From JBFMFH01 sp964481395 (GTDB taxonomy: Bacteria; Acidobacteriota; Vicinamibacteria; Vicinamibacterales; JAKQTR01), in NCBI GenBank assembly GCA_964481395.1, contig CAYZYG010000012.1, positions 1 to 64,000 of the forward strand: a stretch of 64,000 nt of DNA, given 5' to 3'. This document shows, one piece after another, positions 17,832 through 25,711 of the stretch. Numbering within the stretch: position 1 is the first letter of the stretch; the number at the start of each line of letters is the position of its first letter. A model generated the notes under the pieces. That model searched no databases. It was not told where the DNA came from and saw nothing but the letters and a program-made list of their open reading frames with translations. Position numbers and translations under genes: made by a program.

Positions 17832-18791
17832 TCAGTCGCCCAGCGTTTCCCGGACCTCGCGGATCACGTAGGTCGCTTTTCCCTGCGACTCGTGGTAGGT
17901 CCGGGCCTGCATCTCGGCCAGCAGGCCGAGCGTGATGAGCTGGACGCCGGTGAACACCAGCAGGATGCCGAAGAGAAGCAACGGCCGGTTGGCAATCGAT
18001 TCGTAGCCGAACAGCCGCAGGTAGGCCAGCCACGCCGTGATCACGCCGCCGATCCCGCCCATCAGCAGGCCGAAGAGGCCGAAGATCTGCAGCGGCCGTG
18101 TGGCGTAGCTGAGCAGGAACTTCACTGTCAGGAGGTCGAGCACGACCCGGACCGTGCGCCCCAACCCGTACTTGGATCGGCCGTGGCGGCGCGCCCGGTG
18201 GTTCACGACGCGCTCGGCGATCGTGACGCCGAACTCGCTGGCGATCGCCGGCAGGAAGCGGTGCATCTCGCCGTAGAGGCGCATGGGCTTGACGACGTCG
18301 GCGCGGAAGACCTTCAGGGAACACCCGTAGTCGTGCAGCTTCACGCCGGTCGTGTGGGAGATAATCCAGTTCGCGATCATCGACGGCAGTCGCCGGGTGA
18401 AGAACGGGTCTTTGCGATCTCTGCGCCAGCCGGCGGCGATGTCCGCTCCGCTCTCGACGAGATCCACGAGTGCCGGCAGGTCGCGCGGGTCGTTCTGCAG
18501 GTCGCCGTCAGATGTCGCGATGAGGGCTCCGCGCGCCCGGGCGAATCCCGCGGCGAACGCGGCGGTCTGACCGAAGTTCCGCCTGAACCGGATGACGCGC
18601 CACCGCCGATCGCGGGCCTGGAGGTCGGCCAGCCGCGCGAAGCTGTCGTCGGTACTGCCGTCGTCGATGACAAGGACCTCGTACGGCCTGCCCCACGTTT
18701 CCAGGGCCTCCGTCAGCTCGCGGTAAAGTTCCGGAATGCTGGCCGATTCGTTGCGGATCGGAATGACGACGGACAGATCAGGCGCGCTCAA
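17832..18791 (-). CDS. GtrB/ArnC-like GT2 with C-terminal membrane helices
   Basis: This protein of about 319 residues has LSVVIPIRNESASIPELYRE, VIDDGSTDDS, FRRNFGQTAAFAAGF, SDGDLQNDPRDLP and HDYGCSLKVFRADV, then two hydrophobic hairpin helices near the C-terminus. This is the polyprenyl-phosphate glycosyltransferase type (GtrB, ArnC, DPM1). It loads a sugar onto a C55 carrier at the inner membrane. I chose the TTG at 18791 because the GT2 fold begins there; longer frames add non-protein-like sequence. It overlaps the DedA-like gene by 14 bp, with a TATAAT ten bases upstream. Confidence 0.88.
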   Translation of the reverse strand: MSAPDLSVVIPIRNESASIPELYRELTEALETWGRPYEVLVIDDGSTDDSFARLADLQARDRRWRVIRFRRNFGQTAAFAAGFARARGALIATSDGDLQNDPRDLPALVDLVESGADIAAGWRRDRKDPFFTRRLPSMIANWIISHTTGVKLHDYGCSLKVFRADVVKPMRLYGEMHRFLPAIASEFGVTIAERVVNHRARRHGRSKYGLGRTVRVVLDLLTVKFLLSYATRPLQIFGLFGLLMGGIGGVITAWLAYLRLFGYESIANRPLLLFGILLVFTGVQLITLGLLAEMQARTYHESQGKATYVIREVRETLGD

Positions 18792-19398
18792 GGTGTTCCG
18801 GATTATACCGCGCGCGCCGGCGCTGCCGGCGCCAGTAGTACACGGCGAGCGCGGAGGCGGCCGCGATGCCCGCGACCCACGCGGCGGTATTGCCGTGCTG
18901 GTGAAGATAGGCGAACGCGGCTTCGCCGAAGAAATACGCCAGCACGCCGGCCGCCCCATACCGGGCGCCGCGCCCCGCGAACACGGCCATCGCGAACGTG
19001 AACGCGGGCATGCCGACCGCGCCGGCCGCCAGGCAGAACAGCTTGAACGGCGTGGGGGGCGGCAGCAGCGACGGCACGATGACGGCCGCGATCCCGTAGC
19101 GGCGGAACCGATCGAACGTCAGCTCGATCTGCTCCCGCCGGAACCGGCGGCGCAACAGCGCCTCCCCGCCCTTACGTCCCAGGTAGTAGATGAACAGGCT
19201 GCCGGCAACCGACCCGGCCGCCGCCATCGCTGGGTAGTACAGCACCCAGGCCGGGGCGCGTGTCACCATGACGATGACCAGGAGGTCGTTGACTTCGGGC
19301 AGCGACAGCACGGACGCGTCCAGGGCCGCAACCACGAAGAGGCCAGGCCCGCCGATGGCCTGGGCGAAGCTTTGCAACCAGAGCACGATTCGGGTCAT
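18778..19398 (-). CDS. YqaA/DedA-family (SNARE-associated) membrane protein
   Basis: This 206-residue protein shows the VTT/DedA pattern: AALDASVLSLPEVNDLLVI, GSVAGSLFIYYLGRKGGE and PSLLPPPTPFKLFCLAAGAVGM. DedA-family proteins have been implicated in recycling polyprenyl phosphate across the membrane. Its position ahead of a polyprenyl-phosphate GT2 suits that role. ATG at 19398 begins at a natural N-terminus. It sits about 120 bp downstream of a TATAAT-containing promoter. Confidence 0.82.
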   Translation of the reverse strand: MTRIVLWLQSFAQAIGGPGLFVVAALDASVLSLPEVNDLLVIVMVTRAPAWVLYYPAMAAAGSVAGSLFIYYLGRKGGEALLRRRFRREQIELTFDRFRRYGIAAVIVPSLLPPPTPFKLFCLAAGAVGMPAFTFAMAVFAGRGARYGAAGVLAYFFGEAAFAYLHQHGNTAAWVAGIAAASALAVYYWRRQRRRARYNPEHLERA

Positions 19399-19495
19399 GC
19401 GGCGCCCCGAGGGCGGGTTCGCGCAATGACGTGAGGCGATCGGCCAGGTGAACGGGCCAACCTGACTGAATCGGGGTGTCCGGGCTGACGCGGCG

Positions 19496-19526
19496 AATCG
19501 AGAGGCGGCAAAACCTCTCGATTATA
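19496..19526 (-). promoter_or_regulatory. TATAAT -10 overlapping a 10-bp perfect inverted repeat
   Basis: On the minus strand a perfect -10 hexamer (19526-19521) runs into a perfect 10-bp inverted repeat with an 8-nt spacer (arms 19496-19505 and 19514-19523). The DedA-like ATG is about 120 bases further on. The repeat covers the expected start site, so it could be an operator or a 5' RNA hairpin. No strong -35 is visible. Confidence 0.5.
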
Positions 19527-19572
19527 GTCCACGCCGCGCGCTGCGCCGACGTCTTGCAGGCCAGGGCACTAG

Positions 19573-19736
19573 TAGTGGCCCGTATCGGCTGAATCAATAG
19601 CGGTCTCCGGGCGGGGCATCCCGTCTGGCGGCGTTGCTCCTCCCTCGAATACTCGGAGTATTCTCGGTCGTCACGCCTGGCCGGCCGGGCGCCGCGCTCC
19701 GGACTCCACTACCGATTCAGCCGATACGTGCCACTA
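19573..19736. repeat. 164-bp palindromic repeat element with 23-bp inverted ends
   Basis: Left arm 19573-19595 and right arm 19714-19736 match as inverted repeats in 22 of 23 positions (TAGTGGCMCGTATCGGCTG core). Inside lies a second palindrome, GAATACTCGGAGTATTC. No protein is encoded. The right arm contains the TAG stop codon of the neighbouring barrel gene. This resembles a REP/MITE-like mobile repeat. I saw no second copy in this window, but I could not search it exhaustively. Confidence 0.75.
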
Positions 19737-20429
19737 GAACCGCACGCGCACCACGGCCAGGGCGTTGAAGCCCCCGAGGTCGATCCGATCGGAGAGGAAG
19801 TCCTGCGTGTCGAGTTCCCCCTCGGCCCACTGGTACCGCAGTTCGAATCCAACGTCGAACTGCGGCGCGACCCGGCCTCGAATACCGAACAGGCCCACGG
19901 GCCCGACAGCCGTGCCCGACCCGACGAAACTGTCGCGGAAGATCGAGTCGTCGGAGAAGTCCACGAAGTCCCCGGTCTCGCTGTAGCGCCACATGTTCAG
20001 CCCGATACCGGCGCCGACGTAGGGCTGAATGGGGTTTGACCGTCCGAACGGGAGGATCCGGACCGTCGCGGTGACCGGGACGTTCCGGAGCTTCATCTCC
20101 TGCACGATCTCCCGGCCGTCGTCGTAGGTCCAGTCCGCGTAGACAGACGGGACGGTGCGCTGAAAGTACTGGACGCCGAGGCCCCCTTCGAGGAACTCAC
20201 CGATGGGGAACGTCCACTCGCCTCCCAGCGTGAACCCGGAGAAGTCCGTGACGTCGAAGATCAGGTACTGGCGGTTGACGGCAATGACGTCACCGTCCAC
20301 GCGGGCGTCCTCGCCCCGCACGCCGAAATACCCGAACTGGAGATTGAGGCCTTGTTGCGCCTGGGCCGCGGTGGGCGCGGCCGCCAGAAGCGCCAGGCAG
20401 ACCGCCGCAGCCAGTCGTGTGCGTGTCAT
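19734..20429 (-). CDS. Outer-membrane beta-barrel protein
   Basis: This 231-residue protein has a clear signal peptide (MTRTRLAAAVCLALLAAAPTAAQAQQ). The mature part has alternating amphipathic strands and ends ALAVVRVRF with the C-terminal Phe expected of Bam substrates. Features such as IQPYVGAGIGLNMW and GFELRYQWAEGELD match OmpW/OmpA-like eight-strand barrels. The ATG at 20429 has a good Shine-Dalgarno (GAAGGGAGT). Its stop codon lies inside the inverted repeat arm of the adjacent element. Cargo, if any, is unknown. Confidence 0.85.
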   Translation of the reverse strand: MTRTRLAAAVCLALLAAAPTAAQAQQGLNLQFGYFGVRGEDARVDGDVIAVNRQYLIFDVTDFSGFTLGGEWTFPIGEFLEGGLGVQYFQRTVPSVYADWTYDDGREIVQEMKLRNVPVTATVRILPFGRSNPIQPYVGAGIGLNMWRYSETGDFVDFSDDSIFRDSFVGSGTAVGPVGLFGIRGRVAPQFDVGFELRYQWAEGELDTQDFLSDRIDLGGFNALAVVRVRF

Positions 20430-20503
20430 CGTCGACTCCCTTCGCAAACACCACTGCCCCGCCAGAGAAGCATTTCCGGTGCCAGGTGCGGATGGAGTCA
20501 TTC

Positions 20504-20519
20504 CCGCCGTAATCGGCGG
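20504..20519 (-). terminator. Hairpin after the IMPase gene
   Basis: A perfect 6-bp CCGCCG/CGGCGG stem with a 4-nt loop lies about 30 bases beyond the IMPase stop in the direction of transcription. No U-tract follows. Confidence 0.35.
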
Positions 20520-20550
20520 TGCCGGTGCCCGTCGCTGTCTTCGGAAGCGG

Positions 20551-21375
20551 TCAGTCCGTCCGGTTTCGAGCACGGGCCGCCCGGGCTCCAGACACGATGG
20601 CGAGCATCTGATCGTGGAGTACGGCATTGCTGGCGAGAAGATGTCCCGCTCTCGGATCGAACGGCGCTCCGTCGAGCCCGGTGACTCGGCCACCCGCCTC
20701 GGCCACGATCAGGCCCGCGGCCGCGACGTCCCAGGGCCGCAGACGTTCCTCCCAGAATCCGTCCAGCCGCCCGGCCGCCACGTAGCAGAGATCGAGGGCC
20801 GCCGATCCCAGCCTGCGGATGGCGCGCGCCCGGCTGATGAACTCGCCGAACAGCGCGACGATCCGTCCGGGGTCCTGGTGCACGTCGTAAGGGAACCCGG
20901 TCACCAGGGCCGCATCGACCATGACTCCGGTGGACGACACCTGCACGCGCCGCCCGTTGAGAAACGCTCCGCCACCAGCCTCCGCGGTGAAGAGTTCTTC
21001 GCGCATGGGATCGTAGACGGCTGCGACCGACAGCACACCGTCTATTTCGAGCGCCAGCGCAGAGCAGAAGATCGGCAGCCCATGAGCGTAATTCGTGGTG
21101 CCGTCGACCGGGTCGAAGATCCAGCAGTAGCCCGATCCGCGGCCCTGGCCCATGTCGCCGAACTCTTCGGCCAGCACGTCGTGACCGGGGAAACGCTCCG
21201 CGATGGTCCGGCGGAACATGGCCTCGACCTCGAGGTCCACCTCGGTGACCAGATCGATGGTCCCCTTCTTGTCGATCCGGATGCCCCCGCCGAAGCGGGA
21301 CGCCTGGATCGCGCCCGCAGCAAGGACGATGTCGATCGCGGAGGCGAGGAAGCGGGGATCGAGGGGAGGATTCAC
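20551..21375 (-). CDS. suhB: Inositol monophosphatase family protein
   Basis: This 274-residue enzyme shows the FIG superfamily Mg-binding set: LAEEFGD, WIFDPVDGTTNYAHGLP, and WDVAAAGLIVAEAGG near the C-terminus. It hydrolyses inositol-1-phosphate or related phosphomonoesters. The ATG at 21375 overlaps the upstream RsbW-like gene by four bases, so the two are coupled. The symbol is the usual family name; CysQ-type activity cannot be excluded. Confidence 0.88.
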   Translation of the reverse strand: MNPPLDPRFLASAIDIVLAAGAIQASRFGGGIRIDKKGTIDLVTEVDLEVEAMFRRTIAERFPGHDVLAEEFGDMGQGRGSGYCWIFDPVDGTTNYAHGLPIFCSALALEIDGVLSVAAVYDPMREELFTAEAGGGAFLNGRRVQVSSTGVMVDAALVTGFPYDVHQDPGRIVALFGEFISRARAIRRLGSAALDLCYVAAGRLDGFWEERLRPWDVAAAGLIVAEAGGRVTGLDGAPFDPRAGHLLASNAVLHDQMLAIVSGARAARARNRTD

Positions 21376-21827
21376 GCGACCGGGGAGGGAGGAGTGAGCT
21401 TCTTGACGAGCGTGACCTGCATGCCGCCGCCTTCCGCGCGGGACAGTTGCACGTCATCCATGAAGCTTCGCATGAAGAAGATCCCCCGACCGCTCGACTT
21501 GAGGAGGTTTTCCGGCGCGAGCGGATCGGGAACCTCCTCCGGGTCGAATCCTTCGCCCTGGTCGCGCACCCGGATGGTCAGCTCTTCCGGTTCAACGGCC
21601 GGGGTCAGCGTGAACTCGACGAAGACGTTCTTCGTGGGATCGTGCTTGTTGCCGTGCTTGATGGCGTTGATGACCGACTCCCGGATGGCGACCTCCATCC
21701 ACTGCAGCGCATCGTCCTCGAATCGCAGCAGGCGGCCGACGTGATCCGACACGGCCTGCACCATGTCGAGCATGTCGAACGCGCTGCTGAACTGCAGGTG
21801 AATCGTGGTGCCGTTCACAGAGGTCAT
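21372..21827 (-). CDS. RsbW-like anti-sigma serine kinase (GHKL ATPase)
   Basis: This 151-residue HATPase_c_2 protein has the N box as WMEVAIRESVINAIKHGNKH and the G1 box as VRDQGEGFDPEEVPD, followed by GRGIFFMRSFMDDV (G2). Such kinases bind and inhibit sigma factors or phosphorylate RsbV-like antagonists. No RsbV, phosphatase or sigma gene lies nearby. It is transcribed ahead of, and overlaps, the IMPase gene. The partner is unknown. Confidence 0.85.
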   Translation of the reverse strand: MTSVNGTTIHLQFSSAFDMLDMVQAVSDHVGRLLRFEDDALQWMEVAIRESVINAIKHGNKHDPTKNVFVEFTLTPAVEPEELTIRVRDQGEGFDPEEVPDPLAPENLLKSSGRGIFFMRSFMDDVQLSRAEGGGMQVTLVKKLTPPSPVA

Positions 21828-21947
21828 GTCGTCAGTCAGCACTCCAGGACGCCAGAAACCCGCACGTCTCTCTACGATATCCCATGAGCCCGCCGCAACG
21901 CGACGGCAATTCTCCCCTCCCCTCCGGCCCCCTCCACTCGGGGATGC

Positions 21948-21953
21948 TATAGT
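21948..21953 (+). promoter_or_regulatory. -10 TATAGT giving a near-leaderless aroA message
   Basis: TATAGT ends six bases before the aroA GTG at 21960, so a normal start site would fall on the start codon. There is no Shine-Dalgarno and no clear -35. Confidence 0.45.
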
Positions 21954-21959
21954 GCCGTC

Positions 21960-23261
21960 GTGGGACCGTCCGGCATCCGTACGATCAGCCCAGTCCGTCG
22001 CATTCGCGGCACGCTCGCCGTCCCGGGCGACAAATCGATTTCGCATCGTCTGCTGATGCTTGGGGCCATTGCCGACGGCGTGACCAGGATCCAGGGCCTG
22101 TCGCCGGGAGACGACTGCGCCAGCACCAGGGCCTGCCTTGCGGCCCTCGGGGTCGATATCCGTGAGGCGGCCGGCCCCGACGGGGCGGCCGTCACGAGCC
22201 TGATCGGGTGCGGGGAGCGAGGCTTCGTGGCTCCGTCGACGCTGCTGGACGCCGGGAACTCGGGGACGACTGCACGTCTGTTGATGGGCCTCCTGGCGGG
22301 CAGACCACTCGGGGCAACGCTCTCCGGAGACGCCTCGCTGCGGCGCCGCCCGATGGGGCGCGTCGTGGACCCGCTCGTCCTCATGGGGGCCTCGATCGAA
22401 ACCACGGGCGGCCGGCTTCCGGCTTCCATTGACGGGCGTGCGCTGCACGGCATCGAGTACGCGCTGCCGATCCCGAGCGCCCAGGTCAAGAGCGCGATTC
22501 TCCTGGCGGGGTTGCACGCGGACGGTGTGACCCGCGTCCGGGAGCCCCGTCCGACTCGCGACCACACCGAGGTCGCCCTCGGGCAGTTCGGCGCGCGGAT
22601 CGACCGGGTTGGCGACTCGCTGACTCTCAGAGGGCGGCAGCCTCTGATGGCCGTGGATGCGCGGGTGCCGGGCGACCCGTCGTCGGCTGCCTTCTGGGCT
22701 GCGGCGGCTGCCGGACTCCCCGGTTCCGCGGTCACCATCGAGGGCGTCTGCCTCAACCCGACCCGCACGGGGTTCCTGCACGTGCTCGAACGGTTCGGCG
22801 CCGCTGTCGCCGCCGAGCGAACGGACGACGGTCACGGGGAGCCGACGGGGACGCTGCGCGTGGCCCACCGCGGACTGGCGTCCGTCCGAATTGGCGAAGA
22901 CGAGGTGCCCGGGGTCATCGACGAACTGCCGGTCCTGGCGGCACTGGCCGCGCTCGGCGGCGGGATTGTCGTCCGGGGGGCCGAGGAGTTGCGGGTCAAG
23001 GAGAGCGATCGGATCAGCGCGCTCGTGGCCGGCCTGCGGGGCCTCGGCGCCGAGGTCGACGAGTATCCCGACGGCTTTGCCGTGGACGGCACCCGTTCCC
23101 TGGCTGGGGGCACGGCCGATGCGGCCGGGGACCATCGTCTGGCCATGGCCTTCGCCGTGGCCGCCCTGGGGGCGCGCGGACCGTCGGTCATCCGTGGTGC
23201 GGACGCGGTCAGCGTGTCCTATCCCGGGTTCTTCGACACGCTCGAGGCGCTGGCGGGATGA
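21960..23261 (+). CDS. aroA: 3-phosphoshikimate 1-carboxyvinyltransferase (EPSP synthase)
   Basis: This 433-residue enzyme catalyses the sixth shikimate step, joining PEP to shikimate-3-phosphate. It shows GTLAVPGDKSISHRLLMLGA, LLDAGNSGTTARLLMGLL and LRVKESDRISALVAGLR, the standard signatures. GTG at 21960 is the only sensible in-frame start. Its stop overlaps the shikimate kinase start by four bases (ATGA), giving an aroA-aroK pair that performs consecutive pathway steps in reverse order. Confidence 0.96.
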   Translation: MGPSGIRTISPVRRIRGTLAVPGDKSISHRLLMLGAIADGVTRIQGLSPGDDCASTRACLAALGVDIREAAGPDGAAVTSLIGCGERGFVAPSTLLDAGNSGTTARLLMGLLAGRPLGATLSGDASLRRRPMGRVVDPLVLMGASIETTGGRLPASIDGRALHGIEYALPIPSAQVKSAILLAGLHADGVTRVREPRPTRDHTEVALGQFGARIDRVGDSLTLRGRQPLMAVDARVPGDPSSAAFWAAAAAGLPGSAVTIEGVCLNPTRTGFLHVLERFGAAVAAERTDDGHGEPTGTLRVAHRGLASVRIGEDEVPGVIDELPVLAALAALGGGIVVRGAEELRVKESDRISALVAGLRGLGAEVDEYPDGFAVDGTRSLAGGTADAAGDHRLAMAFAVAALGARGPSVIRGADAVSVSYPGFFDTLEALAG

Positions 23262-23758
23262 GAGCGGACAAGATCTACCTCGTCGGGTTCATGGCAGCCG
23301 GCAAGAGTTCCATCGCGCGCGAGGCAGCCCGCCGGCTCGGCTGGCGGGCGGAGGACGTGGACGACCGGATCGAGGCCCGTGAGGGCATGCGCGTGTCGCG
23401 CATCTTCGCCGTAAAGGGTGAGGCCTACTTCCGCGCGGCCGAGCGTGCCGTCGTCTACGACCTCCTGCCCCCGAGGCATCTGGTGGTGGCGACCGGCGGC
23501 GGTACCTTCGTCGATCCCGGCAGCCGTGCCGCGATGCGCGCCGATGGCGCCGTGGTGTGGATTGACGTTCCGCTGGACGTGCTGGTCGCACGAATTCCGC
23601 TCGACGGGAGCCGCCCGCTCGCCGCGAGCCGTTCGCAGCTCGACCTGCTGTACGCCCAGCGGCGGGCGGCCTACGAGCACGCCCACGTCCGCCTCGAGGG
23701 GGCGCGGCGATCGGTCGGCCAGATCGTTGACGACCTGCTGGAGTGGCTCGGGATCTGA
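23258..23758 (+). CDS. aroK: Shikimate kinase
   Basis: This 166-residue P-loop kinase phosphorylates shikimate at the 3-OH. It has Walker A LVGFMAAGKSSIAREAA, the shikimate-binding Asp/Arg pair in DVDDRIE and YFRAAERAVV, GGGTFVDPG, and the lid region GSRPLA. It is coupled to aroA by a 4-bp overlap and followed after six bases by a phosphoesterase. Confidence 0.93.
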   Translation: MRADKIYLVGFMAAGKSSIAREAARRLGWRAEDVDDRIEAREGMRVSRIFAVKGEAYFRAAERAVVYDLLPPRHLVVATGGGTFVDPGSRAAMRADGAVVWIDVPLDVLVARIPLDGSRPLAASRSQLDLLYAQRRAAYEHAHVRLEGARRSVGQIVDDLLEWLGI

Positions 23759-23764
23759 CGATCG

Positions 23765-24502
23765 ATGCGCTACCTCGTCCTCTCCGACATCCACGCCAAC
23801 ATCGATGCCCTTGAGGCTGTCCTCGAGGATGCGGCGCGGCGGGCGTTCAGCCGGGTCCTGCTCCTGGGCGATTTGGTCGGTTACGGAGCCGCACCGGGCG
23901 CCGTGATCGATCGGATCCGGGAGTTGCCTCTCGCCGCGGCAGTGCGAGGCAATCACGACAAGGTGATCGCCGGACTGGCGGACGGCTCCGAATTCAACAC
24001 CATCGCCCGGCGCGCGGCGGCCTGGACCGCTTCGGTTCTGACGCCCGAGCACCGGACGTACCTGGCCGGTCTTCCGGTAGGCCCGGTCTTTCTCGAGGAT
24101 GGGGTGGAAATCTGCCACGGTTCGCCGGAGAACGAGGACCTCTACGTGTTCGACAGCCTCGACGCCATCGCCTCGCTTCAGGCGTCACGCCGGCCGCTCT
24201 GCCTGTTCGGGCACACGCACAAGCCGCTGGCCGTCTCCCTCGGCCGAGATGAACTCGTCTATCTGGCGTGCGGGCCGGACGCGCACGTGGCATGGCCGCC
24301 GGACGCCCGGTCTCTGGTGAACGTCGGGGCGGTCGGGCAACCGCGCGACGGAGACGCGCGCGCCGCGTACGGCATCATCGACACCGACGAACGACGGGTA
24401 GAATTCGTTCGGCTGTCCTACCCGATCGATCGTGCACAGGCTCGCATTCGGGCCGCCGGCCTTCCGGAGCCCCTCGCGGCGCGGCTCCAGGTCGGCCGCT
24501 AA
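23765..24502 (+). CDS. Calcineurin-like metallophosphoesterase
   Basis: This 245-residue protein has the dimetal set: LSDIHANIDALEAVL, LLGDLVGYG, VRGNHD, ICHGSP and FGHTHKP, which matches the YfcE/MPP superfamily. It likely hydrolyses a phosphodiester or phosphomonoester. It lies six bases after aroK and probably shares its message. Its TAA stop overlaps the stop of the convergent small membrane gene. Substrate is unknown. Confidence 0.88.
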   Translation: MRYLVLSDIHANIDALEAVLEDAARRAFSRVLLLGDLVGYGAAPGAVIDRIRELPLAAAVRGNHDKVIAGLADGSEFNTIARRAAAWTASVLTPEHRTYLAGLPVGPVFLEDGVEICHGSPENEDLYVFDSLDAIASLQASRRPLCLFGHTHKPLAVSLGRDELVYLACGPDAHVAWPPDARSLVNVGAVGQPRDGDARAAYGIIDTDERRVEFVRLSYPIDRAQARIRAAGLPEPLAARLQVGR

Positions 24503-24690
24503 CCTGCCGTCGTCGCCTTCGGCGGAGCTGCTGCCTTTGCCGCCTTTCGCGCGGCCGCCTCTTCGCGCTTCCGCAGTTCGGCGGCGAAGGCGTCACGCGC
24601 GGCGCGCGATCCGAGAATCCAGCCGATCACGATTCCCAGAACGATGGTGCCCGGGATGTAGAGGAAATGGCCGGCGCCCATCTCTCCCAT
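24499..24690 (-). CDS. Small single-pass membrane protein at the end of the ccm gene group
   Basis: This 63-residue protein has one hydrophobic helix (YIPGTIVLGIVIGWILG) and a charged, Ala/Lys-rich coiled tail (AAELRKREEAAARKAAKAA). The ATG at 24690 is chosen because longer frames overlap the CcmD-like gene and lose the membrane start. It starts eight bases after that gene. No function is known; it may be an accessory to heme handling. Confidence 0.65.
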   Translation of the reverse strand: MGEMGAGHFLYIPGTIVLGIVIGWILGSRAARDAFAAELRKREEAAARKAAKAAAPPKATTAG

Positions 24691-24698
24691 GGCGGACT

Positions 24699-25013
24699 CT
24701 ACTCCTGCGCGGAGCCGACGCGCCGCGCCAACTCCGCGATCTCGTGTTCGATCCGTCTGACCCGCCGCCAGATCGACCACACGTAGACCAGCAGCGCAAC
24801 CCAGACGAAACCGTAGGCGGCGATCACCATCGGAGCCGCCGGCAACTGTTCCACCGCCGGGAGCTGCGCTGCCGGAACGTACTCGTCCTGGCCCGCAGGT
24901 GGGGGCTGCTGCTGGGCCAGGGCCGGCGCCGCGCCGGCCAGACTGACGAGCAGGATGGCGGCCGCGGCCGCCAGGCGCATCCGTATCTGCATCACCGACC
25001 TCACCTTCGTCAC
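24699..25013 (-). CDS. ccmD: CcmD-family protein
   Basis: This 104-residue protein has a signal-like N-terminus (MQIRMRLAAAAAILLVSLAG...), a Pro/Gln-rich linker and a single membrane helix AAYGFVWVALLVYVWSIW, followed by RRVRRIEHEIAEL. The helix plus basic Arg-rich tail is the hallmark of CcmD, which helps release heme-loaded CcmE from CcmABC. The linker before the helix makes it longer than classical CcmD. ATG at 25013 overlaps the ccmC stop by four bases. Confidence 0.78.
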   Translation of the reverse strand: MTKVRSVMQIRMRLAAAAAILLVSLAGAAPALAQQQPPPAGQDEYVPAAQLPAVEQLPAAPMVIAAYGFVWVALLVYVWSIWRRVRRIEHEIAELARRVGSAQE

Positions 25014-25666
25014 TCGACGGCCCGGTACAGATCTTCTACGCGGGCGCGCTGGTCTTCGAGCCGTTTGCGGACTGTCAGCAACACCAGGTACAGGGCCAGA
25101 AACGAGAATACCGCGAACCAGAACGGCAGCCGCATCTCAGGAGCCAGCGTGGGCACGACGGTGGTTTTCGGGTGCAGCGTCCGCCAGTAGTTCACCGAGA
25201 CGTACACGAACGGGACGTTCGCCATCCCGAACAGCGCCATCGCGGCGCCGAGTTTCTCGGACCCCGGCCCGCCGAATCGCCTGACCAGCAGGTAGGCCAC
25301 GAAGATCATCCACAGCAGCAGAGACGAGGTCAGGCGCGCGTCCCACTGCCACCACACACCCCAGGCCTTGCGGGCCCAGATCGGACCGGTCACCAGGACG
25401 ATCAGGCCGAACACCACCGTCAGTTCGCCGGCGGCGACGGCGAGGCGGTCGGCCGCGGGCTTTCTGCGGAAGAGGAAGACCGCGCTGGCGATCCCGCACA
25501 CGAAGGCCGACAGGAACAGCATCATGGCCGACGGCACGTGGTAGTAGAAGATCTTCTGGATGAGGCCCATCGTCGACTCGTACGGCGCCTGGGCGACGAG
25601 CACCGGTGCCAGAGCGAATGCGGCGGCGAGCAGCAACGTCAGGGGCGTGATGGCGTTCGACATCAT
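25010..25666 (-). CDS. ccmC: Heme-handling protein CcmC
   Basis: This 218-residue membrane protein has six hydrophobic segments and the tryptophan-rich heme motif WARKAWGVWWQWDARLTS, with conserved His in FYYHVPSAMM. CcmC presents heme to CcmE. It follows ccmB by 45 bp and overlaps ccmD. Confidence 0.93.
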   Translation of the reverse strand: MMSNAITPLTLLLAAAFALAPVLVAQAPYESTMGLIQKIFYYHVPSAMMLFLSAFVCGIASAVFLFRRKPAADRLAVAAGELTVVFGLIVLVTGPIWARKAWGVWWQWDARLTSSLLLWMIFVAYLLVRRFGGPGSEKLGAAMALFGMANVPFVYVSVNYWRTLHPKTTVVPTLAPEMRLPFWFAVFSFLALYLVLLTVRKRLEDQRARVEDLYRAVE

Positions 25667-25711
25667 GGTCGTCTCGGCGCGTTCGAGGAACGCGGCCGTC
25701 CCGTCAGCGAT

